Positions 42,554 through 50,695 of a stretch of 64,000 nucleotides of DNA are shown here, piece after piece. Under the pieces are notes generated by a model that searched no databases, was not told the DNA's origin, and saw only the letters and a program-made list of their open reading frames with translations. The position numbers and the translations under genes were made by a program. The number at the start of each line of letters is the position of its first letter. Within the stretch, counting starts at the first letter, position 1. Source of the DNA: JACCXG01 sp963750935 (GTDB lineage: Bacteria > Acidobacteriota > Vicinamibacteria > Vicinamibacterales > 2-12-FULL-66-21); assembly GCA_963750935.1 (NCBI GenBank), contig CAVVSR010000009.1:682001-746000 (forward strand), written 5' to 3'.

Positions 42554-43181
42554 GGAAATCAAAGTGTACCGTAGCGGATCGGCGCGCGCTGTCCTGGTGG
42601 TGGCACATGGCGCCGGCGCGGGGCAGACCAGCCCGTTCATGGTACGAACGGCCGAGGGGTTGGCCGCGCGCGGCATCACCGCCGCGACGTTCGACTTCCC
42701 GTACGTGACGGCCGGCCGGCACGTGCCCGATCGGCCCGACGTGCTCGAGCGCAGCTGGCGCGAGGCGATCGACGCCGCCCGAGCCGAGGCCAGCGATCTG
42801 CCGATGTTCATCGGCGGCAAGTCGATGGGCGGACGGATCGCGTCGCAGGTCGCCTCGCAGGGCGTGAGCGGCGTGCGCGGGCTGGCCTTCCTCGGCTACC
42901 CGCTGCATCCGCCGGGCAAGCCGGAGCAGCGGCGCGATGCGCATCTGCCGGCGATCCGCGAACCGATGCTGTTCGTGCAGGGCACGCGCGACGCGTTCGG
43001 CACCGCGGAGGAGATTCGCAATCTGATCCCGCGGCTGCACCAGGCGACGCTGTTCGAGATTGCCGGCGGCGACCACTCCTTCAAGGTCGGCGGCCGCGGC
43101 GCGCCGAAGCCGGACGAAGTCCTCGCGCGCATCCTCGATCGCGTAGTCGAATGGATCGAGTCCGTAGTCCCCAGTCCCTAG
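42552..43181 (+). CDS. Alpha/beta hydrolase of the KANL3/Tex30 type
   Basis: 209 residues, cytoplasmic. The oxyanion/strand region AVLVVAHGAGAGQTSPFM, the nucleophile elbow GGKSMGGR (Ser91), an acid in VQGTRDAFG and the histidine in GGDHSF form a complete catalytic triad. The family's bacterial role is unknown; esterase-like activity on a small substrate is plausible. ATG at 42552 has AGGA about 8 nt upstream. The last residues (ESVVPSP) and the TAG stop are encoded by the first units of a 12-unit heptad array, so the original C-terminus may have been different. Confidence 0.85.
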   Translation: MEIKVYRSGSARAVLVVAHGAGAGQTSPFMVRTAEGLAARGITAATFDFPYVTAGRHVPDRPDVLERSWREAIDAARAEASDLPMFIGGKSMGGRIASQVASQGVSGVRGLAFLGYPLHPPGKPEQRRDAHLPAIREPMLFVQGTRDAFGTAEEIRNLIPRLHQATLFEIAGGDHSFKVGGRGAPKPDEVLARILDRVVEWIESVVPSP

Positions 43182-43242
43182 TCCCGCGTCCCGAATCCCG
43201 AGTCCCGAGTCCCGCGTCCCGAGTCCCGCGTCCCGCGTCCGA
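43159..43242 (+). repeat. Class B heptad array, twelve units, single orientation
   Basis: Exactly twelve 7-nt units of AGTCCCG/CGTCCCG type run from inside the hydrolase 3' end to 11 nt before a TATAGT hexamer upstream of the M3 peptidase. Unlike the other loci there is no inverted partner arm. The hydrolase stop TAG (43179-43181) lies in the array. Confidence 0.88.
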
Positions 43243-43266
43243 TCCCCATTGATATAGTTGACGTTC

Positions 43267-45132
43267 ATGCGCATTGCCGAATTCTTCGACACGGCCGGGT
43301 TGGCCGCGCCGGCGCCGCAGGCCCGCAGCCGCAAGCGGCTCGAGATTCCTGAGCGCTTCAAGTGGAACCTCGACGACATCTTTACCGGCTGGGACGCCTG
43401 GGACACGGCGTTCAAGACCCTCGACGCCGGCATCGACCGCTACGCGGCGCTGAAAGGCACGATCGCGCAGGGGCCGGACCGCTTGCTCGCCGCCTTCCGG
43501 CTCTCGGAAGAGCTTGGACAGCTGGCGTATCGCGTCTGGTACTTCCCGTCGCTGCGCTACGACGAGGATCAGCGTGACAACAGCGTCAACGCAAAGCGCC
43601 AGCAGGTGCAGCTGCTGTTCGCGCGCTGGAAGCAGGCGGAGTCCTGGTTCAACCCCGAGCTGCTGGCGATTCCGATCGAGACGGTCCGCGAATGGATCCG
43701 GACCTCCGAGCCGCTGCGGCTCTATCGCTTCGCGATCGAGGATCTCTACCGGCAGCAGGAGCACGTGCTCGACGAGAACGGCGAGCGCCTGATGTCGCTG
43801 GCGAGCCGGATGTCCTCGGCGTCGAACGACGCCTACTTCGCGCTCTCGACCGCCGACGTGAAGTATCCGACCGTCACGCTGTCGACGGGCGAGGAGGTCG
43901 TGGTCTCGTACGGACAGTACCGCGCCATTCTCGCGACCCGCCGCGAACAGGCCGATCGCGCCGCCGCGTTCGAGGCCCTGCACACGACTTATCAGTCGAG
44001 CATCAACACCTACGCGACCCTCTACAACGGCGTCTGTCAGCGCGACTGGTTCCACGCCCGGGCCCGCGGCTACGCGAGCACGCTCGAAGCGGCGCTGCAC
44101 GGCGACAACATCCCGACCTCGGTGGTCGAGAACCTGATCGCGTCGACGCGGGCCGGCGTCGAGCCGCTGCGGCGCTATCACCGCCTCCGCCGCAAGGCGC
44201 TCGGCGTCCCCAGCTATCACGTCTACGACTTCTCGATCCCGCTCGTCACCTTCGACAAGAAGTACCAGTACGACGACGTGCTCGAGCGAATCGTGACCTC
44301 GGTCGCGCCGCTCGGCCCCGAGTATCAGCGCCGCATGCAGCAGGGATTCGGCGGCGGCTGGATCGACGTCTACGAGAACGACGGCAAGCGATCGGGCGCG
44401 TACTCCGCGCCGGTGTACGGCACCCATCCGTACATGCTCCTGAACTACACCGACACGATGGACGACGTGTTCACGCTGGCGCACGAGATGGGGCACTCGA
44501 TGCACACCATCCTGTCGCACGAGACGCAGCCGTTCATCTACTCGAACTACACCATCTTCGTCGCCGAGGTCCCGTCCACGCTCAGCGAGGCGCTGCTGCT
44601 CGAGCACATGCTCGCCAATTCCACCGATCCCGCCGAGCGCATCGTCCTGCTGCAGCACGCGATCGACAACATCGCCGGGACCTTCTACACGCAGGTCCTG
44701 TTCGCGGATTACGAGCTGCAGGTGCACCGCCTGGTCGAACAGGATCAGCCGATCACCGCCGAAGTGCTCACCGCGACCTACACCCAGCTGCTGAAGGACT
44801 ACTACGGCGACGCGCTCGATCTGAACGCGCTGACCGGCCTCACCTGGTCGCGCATCCCGCACTTCTTCAACTCGCCGTACTACGTCTACCAGTACGCGAC
44901 GTGCTTCGCCTCGGCGGCGCGGCTGGCCAGGGAGATCATGTCGGGTGACGAGGGCACGCGCGGCGGGGCGCGGGAGCGCTATCTCGAGCTGCTGCGCTCG
45001 GGCGGGAACGACTATCCGATGGAGCAGCTGCGCAAGGCCGGCGTCGATCTCAGCCAGCCGGACACGGTCGGCGCGGTGGTGAGCCAGCTCGATGGCCTGG
45101 TCTCACGGCTGGAAGCGGAGCTGGCGCTTTAG
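43267..45132 (+). CDS. pepF: M3 family oligoendopeptidase F
   Basis: 621 residues from the ATG at 43267 (MRIAEFFDTAGLAA); an in-frame TTG three codons earlier is less likely. A cytoplasmic zinc peptidase that cleaves short peptides. The active site is HEMGHSMH at 406-413, with the downstream glutamate in VPSTLSEALLLEHML. The oligoendopeptidase N-terminal helical region and the C-terminal FFNSPYYVYQYATCFASA block are intact and the length is typical. TATAGT ends 8 nt before the ATG and there is no Shine-Dalgarno, so the message may be leaderless. A class A heptad element follows the stop. Confidence 0.92.
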   Translation: MRIAEFFDTAGLAAPAPQARSRKRLEIPERFKWNLDDIFTGWDAWDTAFKTLDAGIDRYAALKGTIAQGPDRLLAAFRLSEELGQLAYRVWYFPSLRYDEDQRDNSVNAKRQQVQLLFARWKQAESWFNPELLAIPIETVREWIRTSEPLRLYRFAIEDLYRQQEHVLDENGERLMSLASRMSSASNDAYFALSTADVKYPTVTLSTGEEVVVSYGQYRAILATRREQADRAAAFEALHTTYQSSINTYATLYNGVCQRDWFHARARGYASTLEAALHGDNIPTSVVENLIASTRAGVEPLRRYHRLRRKALGVPSYHVYDFSIPLVTFDKKYQYDDVLERIVTSVAPLGPEYQRRMQQGFGGGWIDVYENDGKRSGAYSAPVYGTHPYMLLNYTDTMDDVFTLAHEMGHSMHTILSHETQPFIYSNYTIFVAEVPSTLSEALLLEHMLANSTDPAERIVLLQHAIDNIAGTFYTQVLFADYELQVHRLVEQDQPITAEVLTATYTQLLKDYYGDALDLNALTGLTWSRIPHFFNSPYYVYQYATCFASAARLAREIMSGDEGTRGGARERYLELLRSGGNDYPMEQLRKAGVDLSQPDTVGAVVSQLDGLVSRLEAELAL

Positions 45133-45137
45133 AGCGC

Positions 45138-45285
45138 CAACTCCCAACTCCCAACTTCCAACTCCCAAGCCGACCTGCTCGTGACCATCGGGCTGAAAGA
45201 CATCGACCGAGCCCGGTTGTAACCGTTTCACCCCGAAGGATCGAGCGGCTCCGCTTGGGAGTTGGAAGTTGGGAGTTGGGAGTTC
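45138..45285. repeat. Class A heptad inverted element, locus 4
   Basis: Arms 45138-45169 and 45254-45285 are reverse complements at 31 of 32 positions, the best-preserved copy; the loop is 84 nt. It lies between convergent genes. The right arm is inside the 3' end of the MFS gene and is translated as NSQLPTSNSQA. Confidence 0.9.
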
Positions 45286-46443
45286 ACCTGCTCCGTCTTC
45301 GCCGGCGGGTGATAACGCTCGGCCATGACGGCTGCGCCGACCAGCAGGCCAGCGGCCGCGCCATAGGCGGCGCCTTCTCCTACTCCCTGTAGTACTGCGT
45401 TGCCCCAGACCGGGCCCATCGTGCGCCCGAGGCTCTCGAGCGCGCCGGCCGCGCCCTGGACGCGGCCCTGCTCACCGGGCGAGGCGGCAGTGCTCACCAG
45501 CGTCGTCAGCGTCGCATTGCACAGCCCGATACCGAATGCCGCCGGCACCAGCATCAGCCACGAACAGCGGAATGCTGTGGGTCAGCGCGCTGCCGCCCCA
45601 GCCGATCGCGGTGCAAATGAGCCCGACGACGAGCGTCTGGCGGCTGCCCAGCTTCCTCGCGAGCGGCGCCACCAGCAGTCCCTGCACGATCACGCCGAGC
45701 GCGCCGAACGCGCTCAGCAGATAGCCCGTGTGCGTCGCGTCGAAGCCGAAGCGGCGGGCGCCGAACAGCGCGAACGTGGTCTGGTAGACCGCGAACGCCA
45801 TCCAGTAGACGAAGTCGATCGTCAGCAGCAGCCGGAGTCCCGGCCGCGTCCCGAGCTCGCGAAGCGCGCGCCACGGCGAGACGCCGCCGGCATGCGCGCG
45901 ATGCACGGTTTCCGGCAGCCACACCCAGGCGAGCACCGTCGCCGCAATCGTGATCACCGTGGCCGCCCAGATCGGCGCGGTGTAGCTGATCACGGAGAAC
46001 GCGCCGCCAAGCGCCGGACCGATGATGAAGCCGAGGCCGAATGCGGCGCCGAGAAAGCCGTAGGCCTTCGGCCGCTCCTCTTCGGTCGTGACGTCGGCGA
46101 TGTAGGCGCGCGCCGTCGTGATGTTGCCACCGGACAGGCCGTCGACGATGCGCGCGGCGAACAGCATGGCCAGGCTGTGGGCGAGCGCGAGCATCGAGAA
46201 GCTGATGGCGGTGCCAATCAGGCTGAGGATCAGGACGGGCCGTCGTCCCCAGCGATCGGAGAGCTCGCCGAGCAGCGGCGACGCAATCAGCTGGCTCAGG
46301 GAAAAGGACGCGAAGAGGAGACCAATGACGAGCGGTGAGGCGCCAAAGGTCTCAGCGTAGAAGGGGAGCAACGGGATGATGATCCCGAAGCCCACCAGGT
46401 TGACGAATATCGTAAGGAAAATTACCAGCAGTGGTCGGGACAT
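45228..46443 (-). CDS. MFS efflux transporter, TetA/DHA1-like (one apparent frameshift)
   Basis: 404 residues after correction, with 12 predicted membrane helices. Motif A of drug:proton antiporters is visible (GELSDRWGRRPVLI), as is a second half-repeat (APLARKLGSRQTLVV). The N-terminus reads LLVIFLTIFVNLVGFGIIIPL, typical of TetA-like proteins. The frame breaks at about 45558 (an extra base). Removing it joins THSIPLFV to LMLVPAAFGIGLCN. The last ~20 residues are encoded by a heptad-repeat arm and run past the family's usual end. The substrate cannot be predicted. The cyclophilin gene lies 18 nt upstream in the same direction, so the two may be co-transcribed. Confidence 0.85.
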
Positions 46444-46461
46444 GCACGCGCCGTCAACGAT

Positions 46462-47052
46462 TCACGGCTTGACGCGCACGCCCGTGATCAGGACGGGCTC
46501 GATCGGGACGTCGCTGTGCGGGCCGGACGTGGCGGTTTTCACGGCGGCGATCTGGTCCGCCACCTCGAGGCCGCTCAGCACCCGGCCAAAGACCGCGTAG
46601 CCGAAATCCGAGGGGGAATATCCGCGGTGATCGAGCTTGGAGCGGTTGTCCGAGACACTGATGAAGAACTGCGATGTGGCGCTGCGCAGCGCCTGGGTCC
46701 GCGCCATGGCCAGCGTGCCGCGTACGTTGTTGAGGCCGTTGGTCGCTTCGTTCCTGATTGGAGGGCGTGTCGGCTTCTCCGTGAGGTCGGGCGTGAATCC
46801 ACCCCCTTGGATCATGAATCCAGGAATTACGCGGTGGAAGATGGTACCGTTGAAGAACCCATCTGTCGCGTACTGGACGAAGTTCTCCACCGAAGCCGGC
46901 GCGCGGTCCTTGAACAGCTCCACCGTGATCTCCCCCATGGTTGTGGTGATGACCGCGACGGGGTTGCCGGGCGCCGGGGTCGGCGGAGCGACGGGCTGAG
47001 CCCCAACCGTTTGAAACGAGAGCAGAAACGCGAGGAGCGTCGACGGCGTCAT
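46462..47052 (-). CDS. Exported cyclophilin peptidyl-prolyl isomerase
   Basis: 196 residues from the ATG at 47052, preceded by GAGGG; a TTG 18 nt upstream is an alternative. The signal peptide (TPSTLLAFLLSFQTVGAQ) implies the periplasm. A single cyclophilin domain has IFHRVIPGFMIQGGGF, ATSQFFISVSDN and FGYAVFGRVLSGLEV, the bacterial PpiA-like form. The key arginine and phenylalanine residues are present, so it should be active. It probably assists folding of exported proteins. Confidence 0.92.
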   Translation of the reverse strand: MTPSTLLAFLLSFQTVGAQPVAPPTPAPGNPVAVITTTMGEITVELFKDRAPASVENFVQYATDGFFNGTIFHRVIPGFMIQGGGFTPDLTEKPTRPPIRNEATNGLNNVRGTLAMARTQALRSATSQFFISVSDNRSKLDHRGYSPSDFGYAVFGRVLSGLEVADQIAAVKTATSGPHSDVPIEPVLITGVRVKP

Positions 47053-47285
47053 AGCCCTCAATCCTATCAAGCGGGCTGCCGCGCGAGTCGAGGCCGCGCC
47101 CGATCGCGGCCCAGTTCGCGGCCTGATTCTGCTTCAGATAATTCAATTGAATGGATCACGGATCGGACGAATGTTACATCCGGACGCGATTTGTCCAGGC
47201 GCATCAGAGGGTTGGCGAGTCGGCCGGGTCGGCAAACATTTTGCGAGGTGCGCGGTACGCGCACGTTCGCGCCGTGGAGATCCCA

Positions 47286-47630
47286 ATGGCGACAGGACTC
47301 GAGAACGAGCAGAAGGAGCTTGCTGATTTCATCCGTGCGGGCTCCAGCCGTGGGCCCCAGTGTTTCGGCAGCTATTTCGACGAACGTGGCGGATCGTGCG
47401 CGCTTGGCGCGGTCTACGAGGGGGTGTACCACCTGCCTCGCAATCACGGCAAGCTGGTGCCGGATCATCTCGAGCGGCTGTTCCGGTGTCTCGACGAGGT
47501 GACGAAGAAGTGTCCGCACGGCTGCGGCAAACGGCTGCCGCTCGCCTCGATGATCGTGCACCTCAACGACGACCATCGGCTGACCCGCGAGCAGATCGCC
47601 GAATGGCTGACGCAGGAATCCAACGGCTGA
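47286..47630 (+). CDS. Small conserved Cys/His protein of unknown function
   Basis: 114 residues from the ATG at 47286, with GGAG about 6 nt upstream. The upstream open frame starting at 47151 lacks coding character. The sequence has a CFGSYFDERGGSCALGAVYEG block and, near the C-terminus, CPHGCGKRLPLASMIVHLNDDH, whose two Cys and two His could bind zinc. A short helix (TREQIAEWLTQ) follows. Similar small proteins with a SCALGA block are, from memory, common in bacteria but uncharacterised. No signal peptide. It lies 12 nt before the DUF349 gene and is probably co-transcribed with it, which is the only functional hint. Confidence 0.75.
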   Translation: MATGLENEQKELADFIRAGSSRGPQCFGSYFDERGGSCALGAVYEGVYHLPRNHGKLVPDHLERLFRCLDEVTKKCPHGCGKRLPLASMIVHLNDDHRLTREQIAEWLTQESNG

Positions 47631-47642
47631 TCACAGCGCTCC

Positions 47643-50576
47643 ATGTCCTTTCTCGACCGATTCAAGCCCCAGCCCCGCTGGAAGAACGCCGATCCCGCGG
47701 TGCGCGCCGCCGCGGTCGCCGAGATTCCGGACGAGGCCGAGCACGTGTCCACGATCTGGGAGCTCGCGTCTTCCGATGAGGACGTCCGCGTCCGCCGCTC
47801 GGCGGCGGCCAGGATCGAGACATGCGGGGACCTCGTCAGGCTGGTGCGCGGCGAGAAGGACGAGGAGCATCGGCGTGAGCTGATCGAGCGGCTCATTGCG
47901 ATCGCGACGTCGGACGCGGATACCGACGGCGACGCGGCGCTGGCGCTCGAGGGCCTCGACGATCAGAAGCAGCTGGCGATCGTGGCGAAGGAATCGCCGC
48001 ACGACACGGTGCGGACCGCCGCGCTCGGCCGGGTACACGATGTGAAAGCGCTCGGCAGTGTCGCGCGCAACGGCACGCACGGGCAGACGGCGCTCGAAGC
48101 GGTCGCGCGGATCGCGGATCGCGCGGAACTGATCAACGTCGCGGTCAAGACGGAACACAAGGATGCGGGCATCACGGCGCTCGAACGCGCCGCCGATGCC
48201 AGCGAACCGGGCAGCGAGGTTCGGGATCTCCTCGAAGCCGTCGCGGCGCGGGCGAAGAACAAATCGGTGTCGAAGAGGGCTCGGGCAATGATGCAAGCAA
48301 TCGAGGAAGCAGAAGCGGCGCGGCGGATCGCGCTGGAGTCGTGGCAACAGCGGGTGGCCTCGATTGTGGCTCGCGTCGAAGGGATGGCGGCGATGCCGGG
48401 CACCACGTCGGCGGAGGACGAGCTCACGGCCGCTGAGGCCGAGTGGCACGGCGCCCTGCACCAGGCGGAGTTCGAGCTGGATCCGGACGTTGCGGCCCGC
48501 TTCAACGCCGCGCTGGAGAACGCCCGAACCGCCATCGCCGAGCGTCAGCGCGTCGAGGCCGAGCGCCGCGCCGCTGACGAGCGCCGCCAGGCGGACCGCC
48601 GATCGCGCGAGCTGATCATCGAGCGCGTCGAGTCGCTGCGCGGCGAGACGATCGTCGACGAGATCGCGTCTGCGCAGGCCGAATGGGACGCGCTCGGCCA
48701 GGCCGCGCACGACGCGGACGCCGCCGAGCTCGGCGGACGGCTCGCCAGCGCCACCGACGCGGCACGCCAGCGTCACGAGAATCGTCTGCGGATCGACCAG
48801 ACCAACGCGCGGCTCGGCGAGCTGGCCGCGGAGGCCGAGCGTCTCGCGGCGGAAGAGGAGTTCCAGGCTGGGGCCTGGAGCACCACGACACGCGAATGGG
48901 ATTCGCTGCGGCCGCAGTCGGACACGCTGGACGAGGCGGTGGCGAGCCGCTACCAGCAGGCGCTCGACCGCGTGACGCAGCGCGGCGACGAGCGGCGCGC
49001 CGCGGCGGAGCGGGCGCTGCGGCAGCACGTGCAGCGCGTCGAGCAGCTGATCGACCGGTCGCAGAAGCGCAGCACCGCCGAGGACCTGACGCTGCGCGAA
49101 GCCGACCGGCTGTCGCGCGATCTGCGCGCGGCGATCGATGCGCCGCCGGCGATCGAGGAGCGCGAACAGCACGCCCTCGTCGAGCGGGTCAAGGCCGCGG
49201 CGGCGCTGGTCACGCCGAAGCTCCATGAACTGCGCGAGATGGACGAGTGGAAGCGATTCGCCAACGCCGCGGTCCAGGAGGAGCTGATCGCCCGGTCCGA
49301 GGCGCTCCGCGTCAAGTACGGCTTCGACACGCCGGAAGGGCCGAAGGAGGACGACCTCGACAAGGCCGCGCGCGATCTGCACGACATCCAGGAGCGCTGG
49401 AAGAGCGTCGCCGAGGCGCCGCGCGCGCAGGCCCAGGCCCTGTGGCATCGCTACCGCCAGGCGGCGGATCCGGTCCAGGCCCGGCTGCGCGAGTTCTTCG
49501 CGCACCGCAACGAGGAGCGCAAGGGCAACCTCGAGAAGAAGCTGGCGCTGATCGAGCGCGCCGAGCAGCTCTCCGATTCGACCGACTGGGTCAAGACCGC
49601 GGAAGAACTGAAGCGGCTGCAGAGCGAATGGCAGCAGATCGGTCCGGTGCCGCGCCAGGACACCAAGGCCAGCTGGAAGCGATTCCGGGACGCGTGCGAC
49701 GCCTTCTTCACGCGCCGCAACGCCGACCTGGCGTCGCGGAAGGAAACCTGGTCGGCGAACCTCGCGTTGAAAGAAGCGCTGTGCACGCGCGCCGAGGAGC
49801 TGGCGGCGTCGCGCGACTGGGACAAGGGTGCCGCCGAGATCCGCCGCATGCAGGCCGATTGGAAGAACATCGGTCCGGTGCGCCGCAACAAGTCCGAAGC
49901 GGTCTGGCAGCGCTTCCGCACCGCGTGCGACACGTTCTTCGATCGCTACAAGCGGCGCGACGAGATCGAGCTGGAGTCGAAGCAGGCCGATCGCGAACAG
50001 CTGGTCGCCGAGCTCGAAGCCCTGTCCGCACCTGAACCCGCGGCAGAGAACGACGGGGCCGGCCTGCTCGAGCGCGTGCGCTCGCTGCGCAACCGCTGGA
50101 ACCAGTCGACGCCGGTGGTGCGGCACGGGGCCGATCCGCTGAGCGGACGGTTCGTCAGCGCCCTCGAACAGGCGCTCACCGCACATCCGGATGCGTTCCG
50201 CGGGACCGAGCTCGACGTCGAGCCGAACCGTCAGAAGATGGAGAAGCTCTGCACGCGGGTCGAAGGGTTCCTGACCGAGGCCACCCCGCCGCCGGCGAAT
50301 TCCTCACAGGCGCTCGCCGACATGCTGCGAGAAGCGCTGGCCGCCAACACCATCGGCGGGCGCGCCGGAGAAGAGAGCAAGTGGCGCGGGATGGCGGAGG
50401 ACGTGCGCCAGGCGCAGGCGGCATGGAGCCGGCTCGGTCCGGTGCCAGGCGACATCGGCCGCGAGCTCAACGAGCGGTTCCACCGGGCCACCAGCCGCTT
50501 CTTCGATCTCTATCGCCGCAAGGTGCCGCCGACGCAGACCGCGCCGCGCGGAGCACGGACGGTAGGGACTAGATAG
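47643..50576 (+). CDS. HEAT-like / DUF349 repeat protein
   Basis: 977 residues, cytoplasmic, very rich in Ala, Glu and Arg. Residues about 1-215 look like HEAT-type helical repeats (RVRRSAAARIE, TVRTAALGRVHD, HKDAGITALERAAD). From about 220 onward the chain is long helical coiled coil with repeated DUF349 units, best seen as WQQIGPVPRQDTKASWKRFR, WKNIGPVRRNKSEAVWQRFR and WSRLGPVPGDIGRELNERFH. The function of DUF349 is not established. No catalytic motif is visible; a scaffold or nucleic-acid-associated role is only a guess. It follows the small Cys/His gene by 12 nt, and a terminator-like hairpin follows within a class C heptad array. Confidence 0.85.
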   Translation: MSFLDRFKPQPRWKNADPAVRAAAVAEIPDEAEHVSTIWELASSDEDVRVRRSAAARIETCGDLVRLVRGEKDEEHRRELIERLIAIATSDADTDGDAALALEGLDDQKQLAIVAKESPHDTVRTAALGRVHDVKALGSVARNGTHGQTALEAVARIADRAELINVAVKTEHKDAGITALERAADASEPGSEVRDLLEAVAARAKNKSVSKRARAMMQAIEEAEAARRIALESWQQRVASIVARVEGMAAMPGTTSAEDELTAAEAEWHGALHQAEFELDPDVAARFNAALENARTAIAERQRVEAERRAADERRQADRRSRELIIERVESLRGETIVDEIASAQAEWDALGQAAHDADAAELGGRLASATDAARQRHENRLRIDQTNARLGELAAEAERLAAEEEFQAGAWSTTTREWDSLRPQSDTLDEAVASRYQQALDRVTQRGDERRAAAERALRQHVQRVEQLIDRSQKRSTAEDLTLREADRLSRDLRAAIDAPPAIEEREQHALVERVKAAAALVTPKLHELREMDEWKRFANAAVQEELIARSEALRVKYGFDTPEGPKEDDLDKAARDLHDIQERWKSVAEAPRAQAQALWHRYRQAADPVQARLREFFAHRNEERKGNLEKKLALIERAEQLSDSTDWVKTAEELKRLQSEWQQIGPVPRQDTKASWKRFRDACDAFFTRRNADLASRKETWSANLALKEALCTRAEELAASRDWDKGAAEIRRMQADWKNIGPVRRNKSEAVWQRFRTACDTFFDRYKRRDEIELESKQADREQLVAELEALSAPEPAAENDGAGLLERVRSLRNRWNQSTPVVRHGADPLSGRFVSALEQALTAHPDAFRGTELDVEPNRQKMEKLCTRVEGFLTEATPPPANSSQALADMLREALAANTIGGRAGEESKWRGMAEDVRQAQAAWSRLGPVPGDIGRELNERFHRATSRFFDLYRRKVPPTQTAPRGARTVGTR

Positions 50577-50695
50577 AAAGTCAGAAGTTAAAAGGCAAAA
50601 GTTAAAAGGACTCTGGGGACAAGGGACATCACCTTGTCCCTTTTCTTGACTTGCCCTTTTTACTTCCGTTGTACTTTTCCCTTCTTACTTCTTGA
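50577..50695. repeat. Class C heptad array between convergent genes
   Basis: Exactly five 7-nt units (AAAGTCA, GAAGTTA, AAAGGCA, AAAGTTA, AAAGGAC) run from the base after the DUF349 stop to 50611. A counterpart of the opposite polarity (TTGACTT, CTTTTTA, ACTTTTC types) spans about 50645-50695. The amidohydrolase stop TAA (50685-50687) and its last codons lie in the right part. Confidence 0.8.
50616..50647 (+). terminator. Intrinsic terminator in the class C array
   Basis: GGGACAAGG (50616-50624), 7-nt loop, CCTTGTCCC (50632-50640), then TTTTCTT. A perfect 9-bp stem with a T-tract for the plus strand; the upstream A-rich units give a weaker T-tract on the minus strand, so it may work both ways. 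Confidence 0.75.

Noticed and set aside
43159..43242. Heptad arrays as a CRISPR array
   Set aside because: The units are 7 nt with no spacers, there are no cas genes, and inverted arms are present at other loci.
47631..50186. An 851-codon minus-strand open frame antisense to the DUF349 gene
   Set aside because: The sense strand shows clear DUF349 repeats; the antisense translation is compositionally biased with no recognisable motif.
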